Positions 9,992-22,085 of a stretch of 64,000 bases of DNA are shown in pieces. The notes beneath the pieces were generated by a model. That model searched no databases. It was given only the letters and a program-made list of their open reading frames with translations, and was not told the DNA's origin. The position numbers and the translations under genes were made by a program. The DNA comes from Agelas oroides (Eukaryota; Porifera; Demospongiae; Agelasida; Agelasidae): contig OX422202.1 in NCBI GenBank assembly GCA_949130485.1, positions 6,712,413-6,776,412 of the forward strand. The letters run 5' to 3'. How positions within the stretch are numbered: the stretch's first letter is position 1; each line of letters starts with the position of its first letter.

Positions 9992-11995
9992 ATGTTTGTG
10001 AGGCGCAAATTGATCCAGCTGTCCTCTGTTCTGCTGATGTTTGGGCTGGTGGTGTTCTATTTTCTCAGCATACTCACGTCCAGACGAGACAGCTCTGAAT
10101 ATGGTGAATATGATCTCAGAGAGGGTAGTGTTGTGTCTCCTGGTGAGGAGAAGAAGGTCATAACAACCACTGTTGGCTACAGTGCACGTAAGGTGGCACT
10201 AGAATCATCATCTTTGACAACAAACGCTATTGAGAGACAGTCACCTGATAGTCTTCATAAAGGACACTTGCAACCAAGTCATGATGCTGGTGTTGTCATG
10301 GCGACTGTTGGCTACAGTGCAAGTCAGGTGATGCTAGAACCATCCAGACACAGTCAAGTTGAGGGGAAGTTACCTGATAGTCTTCATGGTGTGAATCACT
10401 TACGATCAGATCCAGCTCACGATGAACAGAGTGGCGGGGAGCTGGTGGTACAGAGACAAGACAGAATCTTGCAGAGTGCAGCTCAGAGGACGGAAATCCT
10501 CAGCACCCCTGCGCAGAGATCTTTACCTGGTCCAAACGACGTCTCGCATCCGCACAGAACAAGGAGACTACATGTCTCGGACTACACCACGACTAAACCT
10601 ACACCACCAACGACCACCACTAAACCAACACTATCCACCACCTCCCTCAAGGCTAGTGACAGCCCCAGAGTACAGCACAGCAGCTTCTGTTTTGGCAAGT
10701 TTTGTGTGAACGCTGTGGAGTCTTCCGACCGACAGAGAATGTTTAATTGCTTGCGGAAGGCTCTGGAGTATGTTCGTGGCATGGGCTACTCTCACCGGTT
10801 TGCACTCAACAAAATGCAGTGTTCTTGTGAGCTGATGAATGGTGCCGGCAGGAAGAGATTCGGATTGGTCAGTCTGCCCGGCTCCGGTAACACATGGGTG
10901 CGAGGGCTACTGGAGAAAGCAACCGGGGTCTGTACGGGGTCCATGTGGTGCGACCGCACGCTGAGGTCTGCTCATTTCTGTGGTGAGGGGATGAGGGGGA
11001 AGTCGCTGCTCTTAGTCAAGAATCACGATGCCTTGTTACACTGGAGTGGAGAGAATGACGGAGGAGAACTACAGAATCAGAAGGTACCGTATGAGGCCGT
11101 GATCTTTCTTCACAGAAACCCGTTTGATGCAATCGTGGCAGAGTGGAATCGAGCAGCCTTTGACAAGTACCAGAATGTATCTGCAGGGAGTAACATGCAC
11201 ACTGCCCGTTACGGACCAGACATGTTTGGTGAGTGAGGGACTGTCCACTGTAGTACAGAATTGCATTCTCAGGCAGCTCACCGTAGCTTTAGACTACCAT
11301 GGTTTGTGTAGGGGAGGGCCTGGGAATGGGGGTGTGTGGAACAAGTTCATTTAAAAGGGATTGGAGAGCAGGGAGATCAGGGAATCCCACGCGTATCGCA
11401 GACTGCTAGTTTTTACAAAGTCACAAAACTGCAGGACATTGTGTAGAACGTTAAAGGACTAAACTTCCCAACGTTTTCTAACTAATAGCCTCATTCCCTT
11501 ACCTCCTATGAAGAGAAAGAGGGATTATAGTTGTGTACTCTTTCTTGCATTATTTGCTTTTGTTTGTTTGTTTGTTTGTTTGTTTGTTTGTTTGTTTGTT
11601 TGTTTATTTTTTTGTTTGTTCTAGGAGACAATCCGGAGTGGAACCAAATGGTACTGAACCAGACGTCCAAGTGGATGCTAATGATGGAGCATTACATCAT
11701 CGACCCGGGAGACCACCCGGTGCTGGTGATACGTTTTGAAGACCTAAAGAGAGACGCTGTCACTGAAATCAAAAAGATGCTTGACTTTTTAGAATTTCCA
11801 TACTCGGAGGTCAAATTGGAGGAAAGGTTGCGAGAGGGTTATGCACAATTTCTCCGTGGTCATGACGACCACTTTGAGCACTACACTAAAGAACAGACAG
11901 CACACGTGAACGAAGCCATCAGAAGAATCATCAAAAGATTGCGAGAGAACGATGTCATGGACTCCATTGGGTTACCGCTTTACCTACGAACATAG
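9992..11995 (+). CDS. WSCD-type Golgi sulfotransferase, gene 1
   Basis: Two exons, 9992-11228 and 11625-11995, giving 535 residues. The ATG at 9992 (MFVRRKLIQL) puts a signal anchor at residues 9-29, a type II Golgi topology; a longer in-frame start exists at 9950. A low-complexity Ser/Thr/Pro-rich stalk runs to about residue 240. The catalytic region has the PAPS 5'-phosphosulfate loop LPGSGNTWVRGLLEKATG (about 295) and the 3'-phosphate motif IFLHRNPFDAIVAEWNR (about 370). Exon 2 supplies VLVIRFEDLKRD and the C-terminal helices. This matches the sulfotransferase domain of WSCD1/WSCD2, but no WSC domain is visible. It is convergent with a paralogue at 12835-15351. The intron has a (TTTG)n tract before its acceptor. 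Confidence 0.85.
11563..11624 (+). repeat. (TTTG)n microsatellite at WSCD-like gene 1 acceptor
   Basis: About 13 TTTG units lead into TTCTAG, the acceptor of exon 2. Confidence 0.85.
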
Positions 11996-12834
11996 CAGGT
12001 ATATTCAAATTTTCGTTTCTCATGTGCGTGTGTGTGTAATGAATGAAAACAGCATGTATATATTTTCAGCTTTGAATCAATAAATATTTCTCACCTATTA
12101 TTTTGAAACCTCTTGGGGAGCGTAAACATGCAGGCCAGAAATTAATTCAGCTGTTTTGTGATCAAACTTTTCTTTCAGCTTTGCCTCATGTAATGGAGCG
12201 TTTCAGCCTTCCAGCCCAAAATGTACAGCTAGTCTTAGTCTCGGTCCCAGACCCAAAACCAACGGATCGCTTTCAGTATACTTATACTGGAAGTGATATA
12301 CATGCCGGATGAGGTCTGGGGACGAGACTAAGGTAGTCTTATTGGCACCCAATGGTTCGTCATGTTGGGTCACATGTGGGACAGGACCAGAACTACACAC
12401 AGCAGGCATGTCTTTTCTCTCCCCTCAATCTTTGTCTTCCTCACCAGCTTTCATGTCAAGTTCATCATGTTATGTATCTTCAATGGCCGGTATACAAGGT
12501 CACATGACAGCGTGCGTACATTGGTTCATCTGCTAGTACATCATTCATAGGTACATGTATATTGCTCACGTGCGTCACCCATCATTTGTAGCTAACATGC
12601 ACTACATATGTACATACTCCATATGTAGCCTGATTCCCATACTGCAATGCACACAGTCAGAATGGCCTGGGAATGAGGCTAACATGCATGTACCTTACTT
12701 ACACCATATATGGTAAACAGCCAACTTGATAAAAAAAATGTAGAGAATGGTTTTGAACCAGAGGACATCCTATGTACAATCATGAGTTAGCAAATTTGTA
12801 GCAAAACTTGCACATGTGCCAGAAAATAACATGT
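11996..12834. other. Intergenic region between convergent sulfotransferase genes
   Basis: Holds the 3' ends of both genes (AATAAA-type signals near 12079 and, on the minus strand, near 12724-12740 poly-A/T), the MITE at 12236-12330 and a second TAGCCTG/GAATGAGGCTA pair at about 12628-12682. No coding signal. Confidence 0.5.
12236..12330. mobile_element. MITE, TAGTCTCG family
   Basis: Runs from TAGTCTCGGTCCCAGACC to GGTCTGGGGACGAGACTA. Flanks AGCTAGTCT (12227-12235) and AGGTAGTCT (12331-12339) match at 8 of 9 positions. Confidence 0.75.
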
Positions 12835-15351
12835 CTACAAATGAAGGTAAGGTTCTAGGGGAATAAAATTGGTGATGTTTTCCTGTTTTAACCTGTCTAT
12901 GACAGATGTAATAACGTTGTTCATGTGAGCAGTTTGTTGTGGAGTGTAGTGTTCAAATGTGTCAGTGTGATTCCTATAGTAGTGGAAGAACCCTCCCTTC
13001 AGCCTCTCCTCCACCTCCTCATCTTTGTACGGGTAGCGAAGAAACGTGAGCATCCTCTTAACTTGTGTCACAGGGTCTGTCTTGAGGTCCTCGTACTTGA
13101 CCACAAGGATCGGCTGCACTCGGTTGTTGATGATGCAGTGTTCGATCATCCTTCTCCACTTCTCTGCCTGGAGGTACACAGTCTCGTTCCAACCCACGTT
13201 ATTTCCTGTGCAGTACAAGAAGTCACAAAAGGTCACATTTACACCTTTACTTGATTGCCTAAAAATATGCAAACCATAGGGTGGGGCCTGGGAACGAGCC
13301 AATGCATGGCTACAAGTGTACCCGAGAAACATATAGTACAGCACAGTTACCATGGTGTTTTATGTTAGTGTGGAGATCATCACGTCAAAGGCAAAAAAAT
13401 TTTTACCATAATCATGAACCTTTGAGTCTTTTGGTAGAGCACCGTAGCGCAAGCTATACCGGTAAACATCACTCGTTTGTTGACCTTAGCATTGTTGCTG
13501 GTGTGCAATGCAGTGGGCAACAAACTTGAAATTTTCCAGTATACAAAAAGTTACGCACACGCACACATGCACACACACGCACGCACACAAGCTTTCTAAC
13601 AAGCTATGGTAAAACCTGCAGGGTGTGATTTAGAAAGGTAAAGATACGTTTTTATCTCTAAGCTCTATAATAAACACAAAGGTTGATCTAAGCAGAGTGA
13701 AAAAGCACTTACCAAACATTTCTTTTCCAAAGTATGCAAGATGGTGGTTTTTGGACGCATTCAGTGAGTCACTTGTCACGTGGTGCAGCCTGTGAACAGC
13801 TTTCCGTGTTTCAGATTTGATTGCATCAGTGAAAACAGCTTCATTGCTTGTTGCTTGGTTGTCAGGTTGAGGGGGGGCGGGTGTAGCTTGAGTGGGGGCA
13901 TCTGTCTCGTCAGTAACGTTAGCCGTTAAGATCACAGCAGCATCCCGATTCCACTCGGCAATGGTCGCCTTGAATGGGTTTCTGTGGATCAAAATCCCAC
14001 CAATGAAATCGGGTTTATTGTTCACAGACTCTCCGTCCCCCAGTGGTACTCCAACCCAGCGTAAATGAGTGTCGTGGTTTTTAACCACAAGAACCGAGGT
14101 ACTGCGAACCCCCTCCATACAAAAGTGTTTTGCACGCAGTGATGGATCACACCACATAGATCCAGTACACACCCCCGTTGCTTTCTCAAGAAGTCCGCGT
14201 ACCCAAGTGTTGCCAGACCCCGGGAGGCTCAGCAATGCATACCTCCCTCTCTTCTTTCCATCCAGTAAGCTACACTGGCATGGCTTCACTTCATAATCCT
14301 TCCGTGCCTCCTTTGAGCACGCCTCGTAGTAGTAGCGTTCTCTGATCTCCTTTAGCTGCTTACAGGCGTCATCGGTACAGTTGACAGTGATGGGTAACTG
14401 TTGCATTTGTAACCTTTGACGCAGTCTCATCCTCACCAGCATTTTGACTTGCTCTTTTCGTGAAACCTTACGTGATCGCTTAGCTAGTTTCTGCATAGCT
14501 TTCCACGCTGCACCATGAGATCGCTTAACTTGCTCTTGTGACACTTTCTGTCTGTTAGAGTTGAGACCCAAGGCACTGAGACGAGAATTACCTTGGGACA
14601 TGAGGTATCGAGGGATGGCAGTCAGTCGTGAGGGTAACTGCACTCTCTGTGCAGCAGCTTTTTGCAATGGATGAGTGGCTGCTTGCTCGGGTTTCTTTTG
14701 CGCAGTACTCTTCTTTTGTCCATTTGTCAGTGGGTAAGGTTTCTGAGAGGGTGAGGTAGGAGAACGGGAGTTACCCACAGAAGAGGGTGAGGTAGGAGAA
14801 CGGGAGTTACCCACAGAAGAGGGTGAGGTAGGAGAAAGGGAGTTACCCACAGAAGAGGGTGAGGTAGGAGAAAGGGAGTTACCCACAGAAGAGGGTGAGG
14901 TAGGAGAAAGGGAGTTACCCACAGAAGAAACGGGAGAGGTAGGAGAAAGGGAGTTACCCACAGAAGAGGGTGAGGTAGGAGAAAGGGAGTTACCCACAGA
15001 AGAAACGGGAGAGGTAGGAGAAAGGGAGTTACCCACAGAAGAAACGGGAGAGGTAGGAGAAAGGGAGTTACCCACAGAAGAAACGGGAGAGTGTAAACGA
15101 ACCTTATTTTGTTCACCGTCATCATCTCCATACAAATCTTCCTCCCCTTTCAAGTTTCGGTGTATCCCCTTACTGTTGTCGTTGCTACTAGCAACCACAC
15201 TGTGTATTCCAATGTACGTGCGTCTATCATAGAAGTAATTGATGACCTGACGAGAGGAGTGAGGTGCTAGTTCCATTGGGAGATTGAAGAAGTAGATGGG
15301 AAGAAGGACCAACGATATCGTGAACACCACAAGAAACAGTCGTAACTTCAT
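12835..15351 (-). CDS. WSCD-type Golgi sulfotransferase, gene 2
   Basis: Two exons on the minus strand, 15351-13713 and 13205-12835; 669 residues. The ATG at 15351 (MKLRLFLVV) opens a signal anchor. The stalk is long and carries nine SVGNS-type repeats, followed by a basic region. The sulfotransferase domain has LLSLPGSGNTWVRGLLEKATG (about 372) and GGILIHRNPFKATIAEWNR (about 454), with EPILVVKYEDLKTDPV-like sequence in exon 2. Exon 2 is exactly 371 bp and in the same phase as in gene 1, and the intron falls at the same Met-Phe-Gly site, so the two genes are paralogues that duplicated after this intron was in place. It ends tail to tail with gene 1. The acceptor substrate is not visible; WSCD proteins modify glycans. 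Confidence 0.85.
14740..15092 (-). repeat. Coding minisatellite in the stalk of WSCD-like gene 2
   Basis: Nine repeats of a 33-39 bp unit encoding S-P-T-S-P-(V)-S-S-V-G-N-S-(L/R). Units vary by an extra PV pair and by L/R at one position. The Ser/Thr/Pro composition suits O-glycosylation. Confidence 0.85.
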
Positions 15352-15758
15352 TTTCAACCTGTGAGGGAAAAAATGTATAATTAGAATGATTCTAGATGAC
15401 ACCACGATCCACTTTAGTTTAGAGAGTGAGAGCACTAGTTTTTGTTCATCGCCATATTTTATTCTTCAGCTTGCGCTAATAATACAGTGAGGTGGATGAG
15501 TGGCAAAAACTGCATGGTAGTTTCCAAATGTCAATTAAGCGTCCTACTTCCAGAGGGCAAACGCGTGATCAAGAGGCAGCTGTACAGCGGACCTTTTACC
15601 TTGAGAGAAGCAGCTTCTTTTATCTTTTGTTACCAATGGTAAGGACTTGATGTAGCACTTACTAAACACAGACCCCGACTCTTGCCCTCCGGAGGTGAAG
15701 CCATGCCCCATGAAAACCATCTATAGCCTCGTTCTATAGGTCTGAGGGCTATCATCAC

Positions 15759-15926
15759 ATGTCAGGTGGACGCAAGGAGATGTCAGGTGGACGCAAGGAG
15801 ATGTCAGGTGGACGCAAGGAGATGTCAGGTGGACGCAAGGAGATGTCAGGTGGACGCAAGGAGATGTCAGGTGGACGCAAGGAGATGTCAGGTGGACGCA
15901 AGGAGATGTCAGGTGGACGCAAGGAG
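15759..15926. repeat. 21-bp minisatellite, 8 identical copies
   Basis: Eight apparently perfect copies of a 21-bp unit beginning ATGTCAGGTGGACGC. The lack of variation suggests recent expansion or homogenisation. The three-fold unit keeps an open frame of MSGGRKE repeats, with no sign that it is coding. Confidence 0.92.
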
Positions 15927-16389
15927 AGAGGTCCAACTTTGAATAACACACGACACTTTTGGCTAAGCTTGAGCACCTCTTATACAGTTGGAGGGTTTGA
16001 TTGAAAATACTTTCACTTTCAAGTTAGCACTATCCAAGCCTTCTCGTGCATCGTTCAGTTTTCGATCTCTTATAGAATGTAAGTGAGCAATATTTGATGG
16101 GCTAGTTGGGATATAGGGTTACTAACCAAAGGACAGTGGGGAGGCCTGGGAACAAGGCTGGACTATAGGCACACATTTCCTGCCCCATGGTACACCCTGG
16201 CCACCACCCAGCATTTTGGTCCCTCAGAAAGAGCATGGGAATGAGACATTAGTGTTCCTGGAATGTGAATGAGCCCTCCCTGATTTCTAATTGGGTTTAT
16301 GGAAACATTAACAGATGGTCACAACACACTCCAGGCAGTTAATGACACACTTTGCAAACAAAACCTTTTGTGGATTAACTTGTGTGGTC

Positions 16390-16552
16390 ACACATTGTGG
16401 TAGACAAGGGGTTAAACACCAGTACACACTGTGGTAGACAAGGGGTTAAACACCAATACACACTTTGGTAGACAAGGGGTTAAACACCAGTACACACTGC
16501 AGTAGACAAGGGGTTAAATACGACAAGGGGTTAAACACCAGTACACACTGTG
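16390..16552. repeat. 34-bp minisatellite with a GACAAGGGGTTAAACACCA core
   Basis: About four and a half copies, one truncated near 16515-16530, with base changes between copies. Confidence 0.85.
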
Positions 16553-16817
16553 GGATTCCCAAGTATTGTTAGTGGGCAATGCGGAAGTGTATGTGTACAC
16601 ACTAAGGTTTTGATAGCAGCTAGTGCGGTCTGATAGTGACAAGGGCGCATCGATAGTGACCGATTATCTCATACCCATGTCATCAGCTCACAATCAACCT
16701 TGGGACCTTCTGGAAACTAGTCAGACACTCTTAACCCATGGCAACACTGCTTATTGGAAGACAATACTTTGGCCAATTCAGTGTTTCTTTTCTCTCTCAT
16801 GCTAAGTTACACTGCCT

Positions 16818-16927
16818 TAGCCTCGTTCCCAGGCCACTCCCAGATTTTATCCCGCAGCCGTGGAGAAAACCCGATTTTTCTCCACGGCTGCGAGATAAAA
16901 TCTGGGAGTGGCCTGGGACCGAGGCTA
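16818..16927. mobile_element. Hairpin MITE, TAGCCTCG family, perfect 9-bp duplication
   Basis: 110-bp near-perfect palindrome with arms of about 50 bp and termini TAGCCTCGTTCCCAGG / CCTGGGACCGAGGCTA. It is flanked by identical ACACTGCCT at 16809-16817 and 16928-16936. The inner arm resembles that of the element at 45757. Confidence 0.92.
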
Positions 16928-18648
16928 ACACTGCCTAAGGTAAGTAGAGACCCCCTGTAAACAAGGTTACGGGCCTGGGGTAGATTGACAGTACAAGCAC
17001 ATTGCCTGAGCAGATGCCCTCACCATCCACCACCTTGGATGGGCTACAAGTCATGTTATGGCAGATGTTTATCAACACTATTTAGTGAATGAAATTTGTG
17101 ACCTTCTCAGCTAGCTGGATTCATTACTTCACAATAACTGGGTGAGCCTTGAGTTCAATGATTTATTTTGTCTACACTGTCATATTTGGTAAACACGTCA
17201 GAATCTTTAGAACACTGAGGGCAGTACACAGAAGTATAGCTCCATATCCAGGTGTGGTCTGCCTGACCACGCCTGAGGCTATATACAGAGGCAGCATCTT
17301 ATGCACACCACCTGGCTACTGGCTGCAGACACTGGAGCTGGTATAGCCAGTTCAGCTATGACCAGGCAACTCTTTCCGCTATCTTGCCCAACTCAGCACT
17401 ATCTACAACTGCAGTTGTAATTTTGATACTTTGAGCTCAAGTAGCCTCCTCGTTCCCCACCTCCTCGTTCCCCACCCAGCTTCCTGATACTTGCCGTATG
17501 GAAAAGCTTTTACCATGCTGGAAGCGACAGTGTGAGGCAGGGACAAGCTTCATGTGCGAATAGCCTGACAATCCTCATCTTCTCCAGTGGCTCTAATATT
17601 GTTTGAACTCTTGACAATTTGTTTTGCTAGCTAGTACAGTGGATTCCCAGTCACCTAGTCAAAGTGATTTCTTACAAGAACAGCTGGTGACCAGAAGAAT
17701 CACAGAGAGTGCGGCAGTGTTTTACCACAAACATCTGCTCGCTACACTGCTTCACAAACGTTTTACCTTAGAAATGATTTAGCCAACTAGCTGTTAACCT
17801 AAAACCAAAAGTGGCTTATGTTTTTATAACAAACTAAAGGTAGCATACGTTTCTTTAACAAAACAACTTAACAAAAAAAGTGGCTTACGTTTCTGTATTA
17901 CTTAACAAAATGGATAAACAACTCTTAAGAGGACAACGGACTTTCGCCAGGCTCAACATCATAGCACATCCTTGCAAGACCTAAATTTACTGTTGTAGCC
18001 CTCTCATTACCATATGGTTATCACACACACTCATACATGGACACTAAGTGAAAGAACGTGGTCTTGTACGGATGCAGCAAGAACAGTACTATGAGGGTAC
18101 GTGCCCTGGCTATCAACATCTGCCACGTTGTGTGTGCTACCTAAATTTACTGTTGCAGCCCTCTCAATACCATACAGTGTCCAAACATATATAGCCACAC
18201 AATTTTCATGTTTTCTCACACATATTCCTACATGGACACTATGTAACACTCTCCATAGGGATTGGAGTGCAGGTAATCACGTGACAATCACATGACAATC
18301 TCATGACAATCATGTGACAATCACACAAGGTGAACAGGATTTGCATACACATACATCAAGCTAGATCATCTCTTCCAGAGAGGGTCCAGCTCGATAGACT
18401 AATGTATGTAGTGCATTCAAGTGTACAGTCTTGTATGGATGCCAGCAGTGACAGTTGGAATGCCCTGATAATGTGGTGCTAGGCAGTGTTGATTATAAGG
18501 TACTTTTGTAAGCATTACAAGTGCATGTTTACAATGAGCAACATGTTTACAAAACACAATATTAGTGACATTGGTGCTACATACCATACGATGTCCAAAT
18601 ATAGAAGAATTTCATAAAGGATGTTTTTTCTAACTGTGTACACAGTCA

Positions 18649-18827
18649 GCGGTGGCTAGAGTAAGAGCATGCAACTGCAATAGAAGCGAACCGTACTAAA
18701 AATAGAACACCTGGTCACACGCTATAGCATCTATTACACAGCATGCGCAGTACAGGTTACTATTTTTAGCACTGGTGGTAAATTCCTCTTGGTCTCTGGA
18801 GTTACACGCTCTTACCCTAGCCGCCCG
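18649..18827. mobile_element. Inverted-repeat element, GTGGCTAGAGTAAGAGC family
   Basis: Termini GGTGGCTAGAGTAAGAGC and GCTCTTACCCTAGCCGCC pair. The interior holds ACTAAAAATAGAACACC and TTACTATTTTTAG, which also pair. The same organisation recurs at 28754-29005. Confidence 0.75.
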
Positions 18828-19079
18828 TTCTGTAAAAAAATGATTTGTTCAGATTCCAGAAACGTGACGCCAATGCATGTAACTGGAGAACTAGTTGAGC
18901 TAGAGTTGAGCTAGACAGCGAATGCTTTCAACTGAGTCACATTGGCATTGTCTTGCTATTGCAGAGTCAATAGGTGCGTCTTGCTATTCACTACGAGGAC
19001 AACTCCGTCCTATTAAGCTATAACCTCATTCCGAGGTCCGAGGCCCCCACCCCAAGAGCCTGGGAATGAGACTACCATT

Positions 19080-19765
19080 CCCTGTAATTCTCCTAACCCT
19101 TGTTTCTTAAAAGCAAAATTCTTACTTCATTGGTTCTGTGAGCATTGGGTCTGGTTTAGGTTGTATACAAAACACAAGATCATAAATGGTACGCATATCA
19201 TCAAAATCGTAATAATTTCATGTACACTACTCCTTTTGGTTAATTAGGTTACAACGCCACTGAAAGCACTTTGGAAGCGCAAGGAAATGTCATAGTAAAC
19301 ATCGTACAAACACCTAACACTGACGCAAACAGAGTTATCGTTAGTACACACATTCCGATACTCGCCCACTACAAAATGAGGGGAGGAGACGTGGGGACGA
19401 AGCTACTATGTAAACAGGAAATTAACCAAATGCACTAAATTATTGTAATTCTCTTAATCACAAAATTCTTATTTTGTTGTATGCAAGTTCTATGAGTATT
19501 GGGTGCAGTTTAGACTTTCATAAATGGAATGTAGGTCATCAAAACTGTTAATTCATGCGTTACTCTTCTTTCGTTAATTGAGTTATTGACAGCAGAGCAA
19601 GGAAACATCATAGTCACAAACACGCAATGATGACATACAAGGTTATCATAAGGAACTTCACACTAATACCAGTACACACATTCCAACACTCGCCTAATGA
19701 AAATGAGAGAAAGTGTGGACATAACAATGTAAACAGGAAATTGACATTTGGACAGATGCACTTGA
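19080..19765. repeat. Divergent tandem duplication of a ~350-bp segment
   Basis: 19080-19436 and 19437-19765 share ordered blocks: TGTAATTCTC, AAAATTCTTA, TATTGGGT-like, CATAAATGG, CATCAAAA, GTTAATT, GCAAGGAAA, CATAGT, GTACACACATTCC, ACTCGCC and TGTAAACAGGAAATT. They are clearly paralogous but heavily diverged. No coding potential. Confidence 0.75.
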
Positions 19766-19827
19766 TTGAATGGGTATGTATACGTCTTGACTTCAATTTT
19801 TGTTCTGTAAATAGCGGATAGTTTTAC

Positions 19828-19910
19828 TAGCCTTGTTCCCAGGCCTTCCCAGCGTCCAATTTTTGAAAGCAACCAAACACTGGACGGTGGGAAGAACTGG
19901 AATGAGGCCA
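19828..19910. mobile_element. MITE, TAGCCTTG variant
   Basis: Inverted repeat from TAGCCTTGTTCCCAGGCC to AACTGGAATGAGGCCA. Target duplication is not clear. Confidence 0.55.
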
Positions 19911-20665
19911 AGTCTACTCACCCCAATACTTATTCCTAGGCTACTCCCAAGATATTTGAGCAGTGCAAGCAACATACCAACATAAGGTTTACTTTCAGTT
20001 TCATACTTTTTAATGACAGTTAATTCTTTAAGAATGCAAAACAATGCTACAGCAATTAATATTTATGTCTGTTTGTCATTTCTTTGTCTCTACGAGTAAT
20101 CATGTATTATGTTAGCATTCTTGACTGGGTGTGTTTGTGTTGCTTATGACACAGAAGAGTAAGTAAACGGCAGGCTTGGGAGGACTGCTGTGTCGAGGAT
20201 TGGGAGGACTGCTGTGTTGAGGATTGGGAGACCAGGTAGCTGTCCAGTTGTCGTACTGGAAGCTGAAGTAGGAAGTGATGGGTTCCATTCCCGAGACTGC
20301 CAAAATTTCCCGTTCACCTATTTTGCCTCGTGACATCAAACACTGTAATGAGCTTTGTGCTTGCAACAGATCTACGTACATGTAATGCATTGTTGGCCGC
20401 ATTCCCAGGCTCCCCCCACTCCGAAACATGAACAGTTTAAGGCAGGACTTAGAGTGTTTGCACACAGCAGAGCCTGGGTAGTAGGTACAAGGGGCTGACA
20501 CCCTCGTACCCAGGCCATTTGGGTACGAGACTAGGGACTAATAACAGTTGGGTGATGGCTATTCCTTTCTTTCAGTGTTTACACAATACCAAACTTTTCG
20601 TACCCACTCATCTTGAAAACATTGGCATGAGAAAAGTCATATTTCCGCAACAATTTTCCTTTCAG

Positions 20666-20719
20666 GGTGCAGTGGAGTCTAAGGTTCTGTGTTCAGACAT
20701 CACCGTTGTGATTTCACAG
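20666..20719 (+). other. Isolated exon-like segment (18 codons)
   Basis: A strong acceptor (TTTTCCTTTCAG) precedes 54 bp that are open in only one frame (GAVESKVLCSDITVVISQ) and end at a strong donor (CAG|GTAAGG). No family was recognised and no partner exon was found with certainty nearby. It may be a real small exon of an unannotated gene or a chance match. Confidence 0.3.
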
Positions 20720-22085
20720 GTAAGGGGTGTTGTGCATTTGAGCAACAAAAAAAGAAAAGATTTTTTGTGGCTCAGCACATCTTGGGTTCAAGGAGAAACC
20801 CACCCCAACCTGCTAGACAGGGGGACACACCCCCAACCTGTTAGACAGGGAGACACACCCCCAACCTGCTAGACAGGGGGACACACCCCCCCCAACCTGC
20901 TATAAGGAGACATGTACTCCTGTGTCAAGATCTGGCACACCAGAAATGGAACAAAGCCAACAGCTGCTGCCTCTAGTCAAGTTGTAATCTTTTTGCATTC
21001 ATGAATGGCAGACGTGCATGATCACATAAGAGCAATATGGTTACACATGCCAAGTTCTGACGCACATTATCCACAATGCATGTCACCAAGTTTGGCAACC
21101 ATCACAACATACAATACACAGCCAAGCTACTGTGTTCTGCAATGGATCATCACCAGAGGCCTGTTCTGCACTGGATCACTACCAGCATTAATGGGGCTTT
21201 TTTTTTTAAATTGTATTCTTATACACATGAAGAATTGGGTAACCATGGCAACAAAAGTGGTCACACATAAGCCTAAACACAGTGTATTACAGTGTAAATG
21301 CATTAGCTACAAAGTGTACTCTCTGTGTGTATGAATGGCCAGTCAGTGGTCAACTGTCAACTGGCTGAGCATCCTGCAGTCCAAAACCCTCAACAGCCAC
21401 TACCTCGCTACTACCTCGCTACTACCTCAGTTCGAAGACTGCTAATACAACATATTGATCTATGTACACGTCTTGGAAAATATTCAGAATCTTTCCCACA
21501 GCTTGTACATACCAACTAGGTGAGCTTATCAGTTATGTTTAGTCCCAATCTTCTCTACTTCCCAGGTCCTCAGTGCAGTGCACACAATCTAACTGGGGGT
21601 CTCTCTGAGGGTCTCGGAACGAGAGTAATCAGGCGTGTGCACATAAGCATCTGAGCAGGCAAGCTTCTTGAAGTGGTGGAGAAAACCATGGACAATAAGT
21701 TCATAAACGAGCTGCGCCGGTGCTTACACTGGCTTCAAGCGTAGCAAATTTGCACGTGCAATCACAGATACTAAAAATAAAAAATAAAAATTCACGACAA
21801 TATTGTCAATAACTCCTCTAATATGCAGCAATATTGAATGTGCCCGCAAATTACTTAAAATAACAGTTTTGGGTTACCTTCTTCTGTATCACAGTGCATG
21901 GCAAAGACTGCAGCTTCGTCGATCTTGCAATGGCGGCCTCGGCATCCACTATATAGTACTAGTACTAGCATCCGCTACACGAGATTACGGCTTGCACAAG
22001 TTGCAGCTGGCTTCATGATCGCTTGCTAACTATAGCCGGTGACTTTTGTGCCCCACCCCCTTTTTATCACGTGATCCACCACGTG

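Larger units (their letters stand above)
15352..16817. other. Upstream region of WSCD-like gene 2 and minisatellites
   Basis: No supported gene. Contains a CCTCACAG acceptor-like site just 5' of the WSCD-like gene 2 start, the 21-bp minisatellite (15759-15926) and the 34-bp one (about 16390-16552). Confidence 0.5.
16937..22085. other. Gene-poor region with repeats and MITEs
   Basis: No complete gene is supported in these 5 kb. Contents: a tandem CAATCACATGA-type array (18270-18325), a partial direct repeat (about 17983-18055 and 18140-18245), an inverted-repeat element at 18649-18827, two divergent copies of a ~350-bp segment (19080-19436 and 19437-19765), a MITE at 19828-19910, a ~28-bp tandem GACAGGGGGACACACCCCC-like array (about 20815-20905) and one isolated exon-like segment (20666-20719). 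Confidence 0.55.

Noticed and set aside
15759-15926. MSGGRKE-repeat protein
   Set aside because: Open only because the unit is 21 bp; no start context, splice sites or conserved flanks.
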